From: Paenibacillus sp. PL91
Lineage (GTDB): Bacteria > Bacillota > Bacilli > Paenibacillales > Paenibacillaceae
Direction of reading: 5' to 3'
Assembly: GCF_012935325.2 (NCBI RefSeq)
Contig: NZ_JABBYG020000003.1
Coordinates: 372,001 to 436,000 of the forward strand
DNA: 64,000 nucleotides
Below are positions 35,102-44,177 of this stretch, one piece after another. The first letter of the stretch is position 1; each line of letters begins with the position of its first letter. The notes beneath the pieces are model-generated. The model searched no databases. It had not been told where the DNA came from and worked only from the letters and a program-made list of their open reading frames with translations. A program made the translations under genes and the position numbers.

Positions 35102-38100
35102 TTATTTGGTTTTAATTTTGTACAGCTTCGATTGCGCTCCGTTCAACTCTACCTGCAATTGCCCTGCTGCGACATCGCGGGTCGCGTTCGTCCACAGGTC
35201 AGTCACCTTGGCGTTGGACGCTGCTGGAATGCCCGCGCGTTCAAAATCTACCGTTTTCGTCACGGGCTCATTCGTGTAGTTAAACACCGCGACGTAATAA
35301 TCCGCCCCATCCTTCATGACGAACGTATCCGCGGCACCTGTTCCGGTGTTCCCCTCAACCGGCCTAAATGCTTTGCCTTTGAGCGCCACCTCGTTGACTT
35401 CCTTGTTAGTCAGCAGCTTCTTCATAAGCTCCTGAGCGGCCGGATCATTCACGTCATCGGAATTCAGATATACGGTGCCGGAAATGACGGCGGAGTTGAC
35501 TCTTGACTGCGCTGCATCGAACGAGCCGCCCTTCACCAGCGTCATATAATCCGGGTCCGTGTAGGAGTAGATCGTTCCATTTTGCCAGAAGCCATAGGTT
35601 AAATTGTTTAATTGATATTCCGTCTTGCTCAGCGTTCCGTCAATGTCGCATGATATCCGCCTTGCGTGAGCGTACTGGCTCGGGAATAAAGGCGCGATCG
35701 ACGCGCTGATGAACATTTTGCCGCCCAGCACCTTGTTGATATGCGCCATTCCTTGATTGTAAGCCTGAATGCCCGTTTGAACATTAGAGTCATAGTGCTT
35801 GCCCTCGAAGGAGCAGTGGCTTAAAAAGTCGATCTTGATATATTCAAAGCCGTAATCGAGGAACCGCTTGAAATAGTATTCGATCCGCTGCTTTGAGCCG
35901 GGATGAGTCGGATCGATCGCGTAGGCGCCGTCCACCTTCGGCAAAGGATTGCCGCTCAGATCCCGCAGAATGATTTCGCCGTACGTGTACTTGCCATTCG
36001 TGCCTTCGACAGGCTGGTCCATATTTTCACCCCAATAGACGAACGGACCATAATAAATGCCTGCCTTCTGTCCGTTCTTATTAATGACCTGTACGGCTTG
36101 CTCAAGCTGCTGCTCGGTCAGATTATCCCAATAGGAGTCCATATTAATATAGACATTGCCTTTGTTCGCGAAGGAAGACTTCTGCAAATTTTCCTTAAAG
36201 AAATCGGAAACTGCGACAACCTTGTCGTAGCTTAATTTGCTATCATAAGCGCCCCAGCTGTTCCAGCCTACCGGTACGCCCTTCGGAACGCCGTGATCGA
36301 ACTTGAGCGGCGGTGCAACCGCTGCGTTCGCCTCGCCGAAGCTCTCCAGCCCTGCGCGGTAATCCGCATAGTAGCCGACAACAATTTGCGGCGATGTTAA
36401 TGTCGTCCCCGTCACCTTGCCATGCGGAATCGTATCATGCGTCGAGGTAGGAGATGAGAAGCCTCCATATACCTTCAGCTTGTTCAAGCGATCGTCCGAG
36501 CCGCTCCAATAAATGCCCGTTTTCCACTGGTCATGGGTAACCGAGCCAACCACTAAGCCATTGCGGCTTGTATTGTCATAAATGGCTGTCAGCTCCGAGC
36601 TGATATAGTTATTGTTGTTCAGGCTCGTATTAATCGTCCTAGCTTGATATCTCGACCACGCATCATTATCAAATGGAGCGACCAGTACCCGATTATCCGA
36701 GTAGCTGCCAATGTCGATGCCGCCCTTGTTGCTTAGAACAAGGGGAGCCATATCGTTTGTGCTAAGCGCCGTATCGCTAGTAACTTGTTGGCTCACTAAG
36801 AAGTAAGGCAGATTTTCATAAATGTGATAAATCTGCTTCATCGTCGGCAGGCCGGCTTGTTTGTTTTCAATGGTCACTTGAATGCCTTTGCCATGCCCGT
36901 CTTTTATTTTCTCAATTTTTTTCAAAGTGAACAGATGCTCGGCATAGCTTTTGCTGTCCAGCTGTTTGTCCAGCATGATGCTGCTGTAAATGCCCTTGAC
37001 AATCGTTTTGCCATTCCACTCGTATGCCGCAAGCCCGGAGTCGGTATTATAAGTTAGTTTATAAATGCCGTTCGACAGCGTTAAGCCCGACTTATGCTCC
37101 TCCACCATGATCGGGCCGTACTTTGCAGAGTCGAGCTTCGCGCCGATATTGCCGATCTCGCTAACGTCGCCCGGCTCCTCGCCAGGCTCTTCGGAGCTGA
37201 TCACTTCAATTTTATCGATATCCGGCGACCATCCGCCGTTATCGTCGAACAGAATCGTGTTGCTTCCTTCTTTCAGATGCACCTCGATCTGGAATAAGCC
37301 AGTCGTATCCCAGCTTGCCGTTTGCGGCAAAGAGTAGGCTTCTGCCTCGCCGTCATTCACCTGAATGGAGACAGGACGAGGATCGCCGGAAATATAACTG
37401 ATCTTTAACGTATAATTGCCTTCAGACGGCGCGTTTATTTGATTGAATTGCAGCGTTGAACCGCCCCAAATATCGCCTACCTTCTTGCCATCTGAGCACG
37501 CGGTTTCTGCTTTGCATAATTTTATTGCTGCATTTCCCGTAAGCCGATTGATCGGCGCTTCCGCCTCATAGACTTGTCCATTGCCGGCAGGCGGCTCGTT
37601 CGGATCTGTTCCGGCATCCGCTAAACGCAGATCCATTTTATCGATATCGGGAGAATAACCGCCCTCGTCATCAAATCGAATAGTGTTCTCGCCCTGGTTG
37701 AGCTGGAGCTGAATCTCGTAGCTGCCCCGTGTATTCCAATCCGCTGTTTTCGGAAGATCGTAGCGGTCGCTTGCCCCGTCGTTCACTCGAACGGCAAACG
37801 ATCGCGGATCGCCAGAAATATAATGCACCGTCATCGTATAAATCCCCTCGTCGGCTACATTTACACCATTGAACTGCAATGCCGAGCCTCCCCAAAGGCT
37901 TCCTACCATTTGATTGCCTGAGCAGCCAACAGCAGTCTCGCAATTTTTTATTTCCGCTTTGCCGCTCAGCAGATTGCCTGCTGCCTCTGCCTCAAAGGAA
38001 TAGCTCACAGCCCCCGCTTGATCCTCGGCTAAAGCCATAGGAGCGCTCATTGCCGCCCCAAATAACAGAACCAATGTCAAAAAAACGATCAAGCCTCTTC

Positions 38101-38125
38101 CGAATTTCATCCTGCTCAACATCAT
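35102..38125 (-). CDS. Secreted clan GH-D glycosidase with two carbohydrate-binding domains
   Basis: This protein has 1007 residues. A signal peptide is followed by a likely cleavage after ALA (residue 33). Two homologous modules of about 130 residues follow (about 40-170 and 182-312), both with FEAEA/YEAEA starts, a WGGSALQF or WGGSTLQF strand, and SPDIDK near the end. These are CBM6/CBM35-like. The rest parallels the cytosolic enzyme at 25745-27805, including GWNSW, PGSKQRIEYYFKRFLDYGFE and YIKIDFLSH with the likely nucleophile Asp. It probably releases alpha-linked galactose, or a related sugar, from polysaccharide outside the cell. A cre-like site lies just upstream of the start. It has no cell-wall anchor that I can see. 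Confidence 0.82.
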   Translation of the reverse strand: MMLSRMKFGRGLIVFLTLVLLFGAAMSAPMALAEDQAGAVSYSFEAEAAGNLLSGKAEIKNCETAVGCSGNQMVGSLWGGSALQFNGVNVADEGIYTMTVHYISGDPRSFAVRVNDGASDRYDLPKTADWNTRGSYEIQLQLNQGENTIRFDDEGGYSPDIDKMDLRLADAGTDPNEPPAGNGQVYEAEAPINRLTGNAAIKLCKAETACSDGKKVGDIWGGSTLQFNQINAPSEGNYTLKISYISGDPRPVSIQVNDGEAEAYSLPQTASWDTTGLFQIEVHLKEGSNTILFDDNGGWSPDIDKIEVISSEEPGEEPGDVSEIGNIGAKLDSAKYGPIMVEEHKSGLTLSNGIYKLTYNTDSGLAAYEWNGKTIVKGIYSSIMLDKQLDSKSYAEHLFTLKKIEKIKDGHGKGIQVTIENKQAGLPTMKQIYHIYENLPYFLVSQQVTSDTALSTNDMAPLVLSNKGGIDIGSYSDNRVLVAPFDNDAWSRYQARTINTSLNNNNYISSELTAIYDNTSRNGLVVGSVTHDQWKTGIYWSGSDDRLNKLKVYGGFSSPTSTHDTIPHGKVTGTTLTSPQIVVGYYADYRAGLESFGEANAAVAPPLKFDHGVPKGVPVGWNSWGAYDSKLSYDKVVAVSDFFKENLQKSSFANKGNVYINMDSYWDNLTEQQLEQAVQVINKNGQKAGIYYGPFVYWGENMDQPVEGTNGKYTYGEIILRDLSGNPLPKVDGAYAIDPTHPGSKQRIEYYFKRFLDYGFEYIKIDFLSHCSFEGKHYDSNVQTGIQAYNQGMAHINKVLGGKMFISASIAPLFPSQYAHARRISCDIDGTLSKTEYQLNNLTYGFWQNGTIYSYTDPDYMTLVKGGSFDAAQSRVNSAVISGTVYLNSDDVNDPAAQELMKKLLTNKEVNEVALKGKAFRPVEGNTGTGAADTFVMKDGADYYVAVFNYTNEPVTKTVDFERAGIPAASNAKVTDLWTNATRDVAAGQLQVELNGAQSKLYKIKTK

Positions 38126-38148
38126 TTCCTCCTCTTTCGCGTTTATTT

Positions 38149-38162
38149 ATAAAGCGCTTTCT
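38149..38162. promoter_or_regulatory. Catabolite-responsive element (cre)-like site
   Basis: ATAAAGCGCTTTCT contains the full AAAGCGCTTT palindrome core and matches 11 of 14 positions of the CcpA site TGAAAGCGCTTTCA. It sits about 25 bases before the ATG of the secreted glycosidase, over the probable promoter, a repressing position. Confidence 0.6.
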
Positions 38163-38287
38163 TAATTCAGTTTAAAGCTGATTATAGGGCAGAACTAGCC
38201 AAAAATGTTACGATTCGTACTCCAAACCAACTGACTTTCACCCGCTCCCTCCTCAGCGCGGATCGTTGCGGTCGCCTTGGAACGCAA

Positions 38288-38333
38288 TAAAAAATGCCCC
38301 AAAAGCGGCCGTTGCCGCTCACGGGACATTTTA
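38288..38333 (-). terminator. Terminator of the NfeD/SPFH operon
   Basis: Stem AAAATGTCCC..AGCGG / CCGCT..GGGGCATTTT followed by a T run on the minus strand, about 40 bases after the SPFH gene stop. Confidence 0.75.
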
Positions 38334-38369
38334 TGGAACCAGTACTAGCTTTGCTAGCTCTTACTGCTC

Positions 38370-39296
38370 CTATTTGCTTGCTTTCAGCATTTCTCCAATT
38401 GCACCGATGCTGCCAAGCGTATCTACTGCCCTGGTAGGAATGAACACTTTATTCGCCGCGCCCTGGGCAATATCAGTAAGCGCCTCAAGCGAGCGGTACG
38501 TCAGCACATTCTCGTCGAGGCCGGCGGAGCGAATGAGCTCGATCCGGCTTTTCTCCGCCTCGGCTATCGCTTGGATTGCCTTCGCCTCCCCTAGCGCCTC
38601 AAGCTCCTGGGCGTGGCGCTGCCCTTCCGCTTGACGGATACGCGCTTCCTTATCGCCCTCCGCCTTCAATATTTTGCTTTGCTTATCGCCCTCAGCACGC
38701 AAAATCATATCCTGCTTCGCCGCTTCCGCATCGAGCACCATCGCCCGCTTGCTTCGCTCCGCTTTCATTTGCTTATCCATCGCATCCTGAATATCAACCG
38801 GCGGCTGAATGTCGATCACCTCGACCCGCTCGATGCGAACGCCCCACTTCTCTGTCGCCTCATCAAGCGCGATGCGAATATCGGACGATATTTTCTCGCG
38901 CCCGGACAGCGTCTCATCCAGCTCCATTTTGCCGATAATTTGCCGCATCGTGGCCGTACTAATATTGCGCACTCCGTATACATAATCGGATATGCCGTAG
39001 GTTGCCTGCTCCGGACCGGTCACCTGATAAAAAATGATCGTGTCGATTTTCACCTGAACGTTATCCTTCGTAATGACCGTCTGAGGCGGCACGTTCGCTT
39101 GCTGAATACGCAAATCATGGTACGTCCGAACATGATCGATAATCGGAATAAGAATGTTGACGCCAGGCGTCAGCAGCCGGTTGAACTTCCCGAGACGCTC
39201 AACAACGCCTATCCGCTGCTGCGGTACGATTTTGATCGATAAAGCGACGAATACAACAACGATTGCAAGCAAAATGATCGCTACAATTAGACCCAT
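38370..39296 (-). CDS. SPFH/stomatin-like protein (QmcA type)
   Basis: This 308-residue protein has an N-terminal membrane helix (LIVAIILLAIVVVFVALSIK), then a band-7 domain (RIGVVERLGKFNRLLTPGVN) and a charged Ala/Glu coiled segment. It ends with a conserved stretch around VLTYRSLEALTDIAQGAANK. Such proteins form membrane microdomain scaffolds. It starts six bases after the NfeD gene; nfeD-stomatin pairs are a widespread conserved unit. It is distinct from HflK and HflC encoded earlier in this window. Confidence 0.92.
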   Translation of the reverse strand: MGLIVAIILLAIVVVFVALSIKIVPQQRIGVVERLGKFNRLLTPGVNILIPIIDHVRTYHDLRIQQANVPPQTVITKDNVQVKIDTIIFYQVTGPEQATYGISDYVYGVRNISTATMRQIIGKMELDETLSGREKISSDIRIALDEATEKWGVRIERVEVIDIQPPVDIQDAMDKQMKAERSKRAMVLDAEAAKQDMILRAEGDKQSKILKAEGDKEARIRQAEGQRHAQELEALGEAKAIQAIAEAEKSRIELIRSAGLDENVLTYRSLEALTDIAQGAANKVFIPTRAVDTLGSIGAIGEMLKASK

Positions 39297-39302
39297 TAAT
39301 CA

Positions 39303-39731
39303 TTAGCCTCCCCATTTCTCAACTTGGAGCACTGCGCTTCCGCGACTGACGACTTTAACAGACTCTCCCTTTAACAACGGCTCGTTTGACACCGCGCTCC
39401 ACGTTTCATTTCCTACTTTGACGATGCCGGGCGCTTCTCCCGTTACCTCCTCAAGCACGATTCCTTGCTTGCCGACCAGCTCGTCCACGGCATCCTTAAA
39501 GCCCCGTGAGGAATGAAATCGCCTCGTAATCGGTCCCGTAAAAACCGTCAAAATAAGAGCAACGATGCAGAGAGCTACCAGTTCAAGCACAAGAGAACCT
39601 GGCCAAAACCAATCAATAACAGCGGCAACAACGGCGCCGATGCCGAGCCACAGCAAATAAAACGTAAGCGTTAGCATTTCCACAACTACCAGTATGCCGG
39701 CGAGAATGAGCCAGATTGCCCACAATTCCAT
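39303..39731 (-). CDS. nfeD: NfeD-family membrane protein
   Basis: This 142-residue protein has two or three membrane helices (LWAIWLILAGILVVVEMLTL, LWLGIGAVVAAVIDWFWPGS, LVALCIVALILTVF). A soluble OB-fold domain follows (about 85-142, VGKQGIVLEEVTGEAPGIVK). It lacks the N-terminal ClpP-like protease domain of long NfeD proteins, so it is the short form. It is encoded with and just before the stomatin-like gene, its usual partner, and is divergent from the uracil permease gene. Confidence 0.9.
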   Translation of the reverse strand: MELWAIWLILAGILVVVEMLTLTFYLLWLGIGAVVAAVIDWFWPGSLVLELVALCIVALILTVFTGPITRRFHSSRGFKDAVDELVGKQGIVLEEVTGEAPGIVKVGNETWSAVSNEPLLKGESVKVVSRGSAVLQVEKWGG

Positions 39732-39875
39732 CCTGTGTCACCTCCTCCTTCTCATTAATGTATTCGTTTATGTCTAACCTATGATAAGAAAACACTTGCC
39801 AAACCAATGCAGAACTATGTAGAATCGACAAGGGTCAAAAATAGACAACCTATATCATTGAAGGAGCTTATTCTC

Positions 39876-41177
39876 ATGAAAAACGCAATTGGGGTTCACG
39901 AAAGGCCTCCTACACTGCAAAGCTTTCTGCTAAGCTTGCAGCATCTTTTTGCTATGTTTGGTTCTACCGTGCTTGTACCGAATATACTTGGCGTTGATCC
40001 AGCAATCTGCTTGCTCATGAACGGGATCGGAACGCTGCTCTATCTCTGGATATGCAACAACAAAATTCCAGCTTATCTCGGCTCAAGCTTTGCCTTTCTC
40101 GCGCCAGCAGGGGCTGTTATCGGCGATCAGGCTTCTGGCGGCAGCTATGCGGCTGCTCTTGGCGGATTTATTATATCGGGCGTCATCTTCACGATCGTCG
40201 CGCTTATCATTCAAGCAGCCGGTACCGGCTGGATCAACGTCGTTTTTCCGCCTGCAGCTATGGGCGCAATCGTTGCGATCATTGGCTTAGAGCTTATCCC
40301 GGTCGCGGCACGGATGGCTGGTTGGATTAGACCTGCAGATGTTTCCTCTACTGCGGTATGGTCACCAGATCCAAAAATTGTAGCCCTCTCTACCATAACC
40401 CTTGCCGTAACGGTGCTCGGCTCGGTGCTGTTCCGCGGCTTCATGCGCATCATCCCGATTCTGATCGGTATCGTAACCGGTTATGTGCTTGCTTATTTCA
40501 TGGGCTTTACCGACTTCAGCAACGTGGCAGAGAGCGGCGTTGTTCAGCTTCCGCATTTCACCACCCCCGTTTTTCAATGGTCGGCGATCATTGCTATTGC
40601 GCCTGCGGCGCTTGTCGTCATCGCCGAGCATATCGGGCACTTGGTCGTAACCGGCAACATCGTAGACAAAGACCTATCGAAGGACCCCGGCCTTCACCGC
40701 TCCATGCTCGGCAACGGAATTTCTACCATCCTATCCGGATTTGTAGGCTCCACGCCTAACACAACCTATGGGGAAAATATCGGGGTTCTTGCGATAACGA
40801 AAGTCTACTCGACCTTCGTTATCGGGGGCGCGGCAGTTATTGCGATCGTGCTTTCGTTCTCCGGAAAATTTTCGGCGCTCATTTCCGCTATTCCAGGACC
40901 GGTTATGGGCGGCGTTTCCTTGCTGCTGTTCGGCGTTATCGCCGCTTCCGGCCTTCGGATGCTCGTAGAATCCAAGGTGGATTACAGCAAGCCTACCAAT
41001 CTGTTCTTAACGACCGTCGTGCTTGTTACAGGCCTAAGCGGCGTAAATCTTACAATCGGCGATTTCTCCCTTTCGGGGATGGCGCTCGCAACCGTAGTTG
41101 CGATTGCGCTTAGCCTGCTGTTCAAAGTGTTTGACGTGCTAAAGCTATCCAACGACCATGAAGCTTCAGGTCATTAG
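39876..41177 (+). CDS. NCS2-family uracil permease
   Basis: This 433-residue membrane transporter has about 12-14 helices. Family motifs include QHLFAMFGSTVLVPNILG near the N-terminus, ALVVIAEHIGHLVV with the substrate/proton Glu and His, and GSTPNTTYGENIGVLAITKV. These mark the UraA/PyrP branch of nucleobase:cation symporters, so uracil is the likely substrate. The start is placed at ATG 39876 after GAAGGAG; the longer frame from 39807 lacks support. I see no PyrR-binding leader or purine riboswitch in the 140 bases upstream. It stands alone and is followed by a strong terminator. Confidence 0.9.
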   Translation: MKNAIGVHERPPTLQSFLLSLQHLFAMFGSTVLVPNILGVDPAICLLMNGIGTLLYLWICNNKIPAYLGSSFAFLAPAGAVIGDQASGGSYAAALGGFIISGVIFTIVALIIQAAGTGWINVVFPPAAMGAIVAIIGLELIPVAARMAGWIRPADVSSTAVWSPDPKIVALSTITLAVTVLGSVLFRGFMRIIPILIGIVTGYVLAYFMGFTDFSNVAESGVVQLPHFTTPVFQWSAIIAIAPAALVVIAEHIGHLVVTGNIVDKDLSKDPGLHRSMLGNGISTILSGFVGSTPNTTYGENIGVLAITKVYSTFVIGGAAVIAIVLSFSGKFSALISAIPGPVMGGVSLLLFGVIAASGLRMLVESKVDYSKPTNLFLTTVVLVTGLSGVNLTIGDFSLSGMALATVVAIALSLLFKVFDVLKLSNDHEASGH

Positions 41178-41235
41178 AGCGCACCACGGCGCAACTCATA
41201 CGCAGAATCTATGGCGCTCAACAAGCAACACGCCA

Positions 41236-41284
41236 CAAAAAGCCTCCAAGCCCACTTGTATAGTGGATTTGGAGGCTTTTTTGC
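41236..41284 (+). terminator. Terminator of the uracil permease gene
   Basis: Stem AAAAAGCCTCCAA / TTGGAGGCTTTTTT with an internal CCACT/AGTGG extension. T run on the plus strand, A run on the other side. Confidence 0.85.
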
Positions 41285-41518
41285 ACTTTATCCGGAACTC
41301 TCTCATTTAAGGTAACGCATATGAGACTGCCCTTACTTTGTTTACTCACTATATGTATAAACGCAACTAGCTGCCGTTACCGTTCATTTCCTCTAAATAA
41401 TCGTCAAGCGCTTCCTCCGATATGACTCTTACTACGATCAAAATAAGCTCCACCTTTTTCATAAAATAATAGGGAAGGGTATGCTCTCATTTTACATCAA
41501 TAACCGCTTTATGTACGT
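41285..41518. other. Intergenic region without a supported gene
   Basis: This stretch holds a 31-codon minus-strand frame (41367-41462) without a ribosome binding site. I see no promoter, repeat or RNA element worth naming. Confidence 0.5.
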
Positions 41519-41563
41519 TAAATGATGAAGAGCACCTCTCCATTGAGGTGCCCTTCATCATTT
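41519..41563 (-). terminator. Terminator of the leucyl aminopeptidase gene
   Basis: Near-perfect stem AATGATGAAG..GCACCTC / GAGGTGC..CTTCATCATT immediately after the pepA stop (41564). The minus-strand T run is short. Confidence 0.65.
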
Positions 41564-43036
41564 TTAAACGCCGCTCGCGATCCATTCGGCGAGCAGTCTC
41601 GTCCCATAGCCTGTCGCGCCGACCACCAAATGGCCCTTGCTGTCGGACGATTCCTTCAACGCGTTCATATCGATGTGCGCCCACTTATACGAGGGGCTTG
41701 TGAACTTGCGCAGAAACAGCGCTGACGTAATAGCTCCGGCTTCACCTACTCGGCTGATGTTGCAAATGTCGGCATAGTCGCTTTTCAAATAAGCTTCATA
41801 TTCATCGACGAGGGGAAGCTGCCATAATTTCTCCCCGACACCTTCGCCCACTGTCCGAATCGACTGCACCAGCGAGTCGTCTCCCCATATTCCGGCCAAT
41901 AACGAGCCGAGCGCGCCTCCGCATGAATACGTCAGCGTTGCCATGTCGACGACTCGCTTAGCACCGATTTGACCTGCGTAAACTAAGGCATCCGCCAGCA
42001 CTAGCCGTCCCTCCGAATCGGTATTGCCAACCTGCACAGTCGTTCCATTTGCATACCGAAGCACCTCGCCTGGCAGCAAAGCATTCGCGTCAGGGACGTT
42101 CTCCGCAGCTGCAACCAATACGGCGATATTTGCCGGGATGCCGCGACCCGCGATAATGCTCAAGGCGCCGATTACGGCAGCAGCACCCGCCATGTCCATG
42201 CGCATATCGCTAATATCATTGTCCCGCTTCAGACTGATGCCGCCTGTGTCGAAGGTAATGCCTTTGCCGATAAGAACGGTGAGCGGAATGGCAGGGTCAG
42301 TGCAATACCTAAAATCCATGAATACGGGCGGATTTATGCTTCCGCGGCCGACTGCCGGCAGACCCGCCATGCCAAGACGCTCCAGCTCTTCTCCCGTCTT
42401 AATAGCAACGCTTGCCGCTCCGCCTTCAAAATGCTCCTGAACACGCTCCGCAAACTTTAGCGGAGTAAGCGCATTCGACGGCTCGTTAGTCAGATCGCGA
42501 GCAAGCATCGTGCCTTGCGCCCGAATTTCACCGAGGCGAACCGCTTCAGTCAGACGCTCCTTACCCTCTGCCTCGAAAAAGATGGAGGTAACGGAGCGAT
42601 GCGTTTTTTTCGACCGGTAGCGGTCAAATGAATAGGTCCCAAGCAGCCAGCCTTCCACCCATGCCGCTACGAAGGCTTCTTCATCGGCATCAATACCTGC
42701 ACGAACGCCCAGCCCCTCAAAGGAAATAACCGCCGACTGCAGCCCTTCACGCTCCGCCGCTCGTCCAGCAGCTCCTGCTGCTTCGGTTAAACGAAAAGCT
42801 GCAGCTTGACCGGCTTCGCCCATGCCAACGAACAAATAATGCGGCTGCTCACCGCGTCCGTAGAACCATGTGGTTTCACCACGTTCGCCCATCCGCTGCC
42901 GCGGTTCATGCCTCTCAAGAAACGAATTCAGCAGCCCGCTGCTATACGAATGGTCAAAGCTATTTTTATAGATAGGAAAAATAATGGCCTGACCTGCACC
43001 GCCTAAACGAAGTTTAAAGGTTGGCATCGCATTCAT
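41564..43036 (-). CDS. pepA: Leucyl aminopeptidase (M17 family)
   Basis: This 490-residue cytosolic metallopeptidase removes N-terminal residues from peptides. The C-terminal catalytic domain shows GKGITFDTGGISLK (metal-binding Lys and Asp) and the family signature NTDSEGRLVLADAL. The N-terminal domain is less conserved. The ATG at 43042 is only three bases from AGGAG, whereas the ATG two codons later (43036) has a nine-base spacing and is preferred. The ribosome binding site overlaps the last codons of a decayed sugar-permease gene (43050-43112), so the gene now sits behind an inherited translation signal. Confidence 0.92.
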   Translation of the reverse strand: MNAMPTFKLRLGGAGQAIIFPIYKNSFDHSYSSGLLNSFLERHEPRQRMGERGETTWFYGRGEQPHYLFVGMGEAGQAAAFRLTEAAGAAGRAAEREGLQSAVISFEGLGVRAGIDADEEAFVAAWVEGWLLGTYSFDRYRSKKTHRSVTSIFFEAEGKERLTEAVRLGEIRAQGTMLARDLTNEPSNALTPLKFAERVQEHFEGGAASVAIKTGEELERLGMAGLPAVGRGSINPPVFMDFRYCTDPAIPLTVLIGKGITFDTGGISLKRDNDISDMRMDMAGAAAVIGALSIIAGRGIPANIAVLVAAAENVPDANALLPGEVLRYANGTTVQVGNTDSEGRLVLADALVYAGQIGAKRVVDMATLTYSCGGALGSLLAGIWGDDSLVQSIRTVGEGVGEKLWQLPLVDEYEAYLKSDYADICNISRVGEAGAITSALFLRKFTSPSYKWAHIDMNALKESSDSKGHLVVGATGYGTRLLAEWIASGV

Positions 43037-43049
43037 ATTCATTCACTCC

Positions 43050-43112
43050 TTATTCTTTCAAAGATCCGATCATAACGCCTTTTGCAAAAAACTTCTGGAT
43101 AAAGGGATGTAT
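43050..43112 (-). pseudogene. C-terminal remnant of a CUT1 sugar permease
   Basis: On the minus strand the last 20 codons before TAA 43050-43052 read IHPFIQKFFAKGVMIGSLKE. This is almost the standard ending of YtcP-type permeases; compare MVYPFVQKYFVKGVLVGSLKE at 17302. Upstream of the isoleucine codon the frame no longer resembles a permease, and the 3' end of the histidinol-phosphatase gene lies only 66 bases away. It is a deletion scar of a former transporter operon, not a functional gene. Confidence 0.8.
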
Positions 43113-43177
43113 AAATAACGATGTGCAACGACTCTTCTCAACCATTTGCAGTCGGATTTGTAACCATAAGGGAGCAA

Positions 43178-44035
43178 TCACCTCTTCTCCAAATTTCTAC
43201 TGATCTCTTTTCTTGCTTCGTTCAATGTCCGCTCAAACCAGTCCCAGCCTGCTCCAACTTCATCAGGCTTGTGAGAATCCGAGCCGTAAACGAGCGGGAT
43301 ACCGCGCTTCAGACACTCTAGAATGAACCATTCCGGTACGTAAGCTTTCCCGCAAGTCGGCTTCCGGAAGCCTGCCGTGTTCACATCTACACCCGCTCCG
43401 GCTGCTTCCAGCTTCGGCAAAATGCCGTTCAATCGGCGCTTGACGAGGGTTTCGTCCAGCTCCGGCAGCGCCAGATGGAATTTCTCAATCAAATTGATGT
43501 GCCCGATTCTTTTGCGGCACGGAAGTTTAGAAGCCCATTCGATAGCCGCTTCGACATGGTTGTAATACTCTTCAGCAACCTTGTCCATCGACCCGTAATA
43601 CTGAATCAGCTTGGTTTGGAACGTCTCCGGCGTGTAGTCGATACATTGGTTGCCGCCGATTCCCGGCAGATAATGCACAGAGAACACTACATCCTCGAGC
43701 TGTTCCCCGTATTTGTCGACCAGCCGGAGCGCAAAATCGGGGTCCTCTGGCAAAAAATCCAGCTCCAGACCAACGGCAGCCTCGATCCGTCCTTCGTAAC
43801 GCGCTTTGGCTTGTCTTGCTTGTTCGAAATAGAGCGGCAGCTCTTCTTCTTTCATCGCCAGCTGCGCCATCAACGGAAGATCGTCGATGTAGCCTGCTGG
43901 CAGCGGGGGATGCTCACTGAACGTGTACCGCTGAAATCCGAGCCGGACTGCTTGCTCCAAATAAAGATCCATGTTAGCGCTGCTGCCGTGGCGGCAAAAA
44001 TTAGTGTGTGTATGTCCATCCCATTTCAATTGCAT
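43178..44035 (-). CDS. PHP-domain histidinol-phosphatase (HisJ family)
   Basis: This 285-residue enzyme has the PHP metal-binding start DGHTHTNFCRHG (His8, His10) and further ligand motifs YTFSEHPPLP, VVFSVHYLPG and VYGSDSHKPDEVG. The family dephosphorylates histidinol-phosphate to histidinol in histidine biosynthesis. No other his gene is near, so a related phosphatase role is possible. The start is at ATG 44035, eight bases after GGAG; the longer frame to 44092 is rejected. The upstream region holds four 11-base phased repeats and a promoter. Confidence 0.85.
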   Translation of the reverse strand: MQLKWDGHTHTNFCRHGSSANMDLYLEQAVRLGFQRYTFSEHPPLPAGYIDDLPLMAQLAMKEEELPLYFEQARQAKARYEGRIEAAVGLELDFLPEDPDFALRLVDKYGEQLEDVVFSVHYLPGIGGNQCIDYTPETFQTKLIQYYGSMDKVAEEYYNHVEAAIEWASKLPCRKRIGHINLIEKFHLALPELDETLVKRRLNGILPKLEAAGAGVDVNTAGFRKPTCGKAYVPEWFILECLKRGIPLVYGSDSHKPDEVGAGWDWFERTLNEARKEISRNLEKR

Positions 44036-44177
44036 GTTTCTGCTCCTTTTTTCGTTGTCTGCCCTTCTGCTGGCCGTGCATACGGGAGACAATCACATCG
44101 TATTATGTTACTTGTCATTCGACAATATGTTTGATCAAACATTAATACAATCTATACAAACATTCTATTCTTTGTTA

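Noticed and set aside
41367..41462. 31-codon minus-strand frame with an acidic C-terminus
   Set aside because: No ribosome binding site before the ATG and no recognised family; kept only as a possible decayed fragment.
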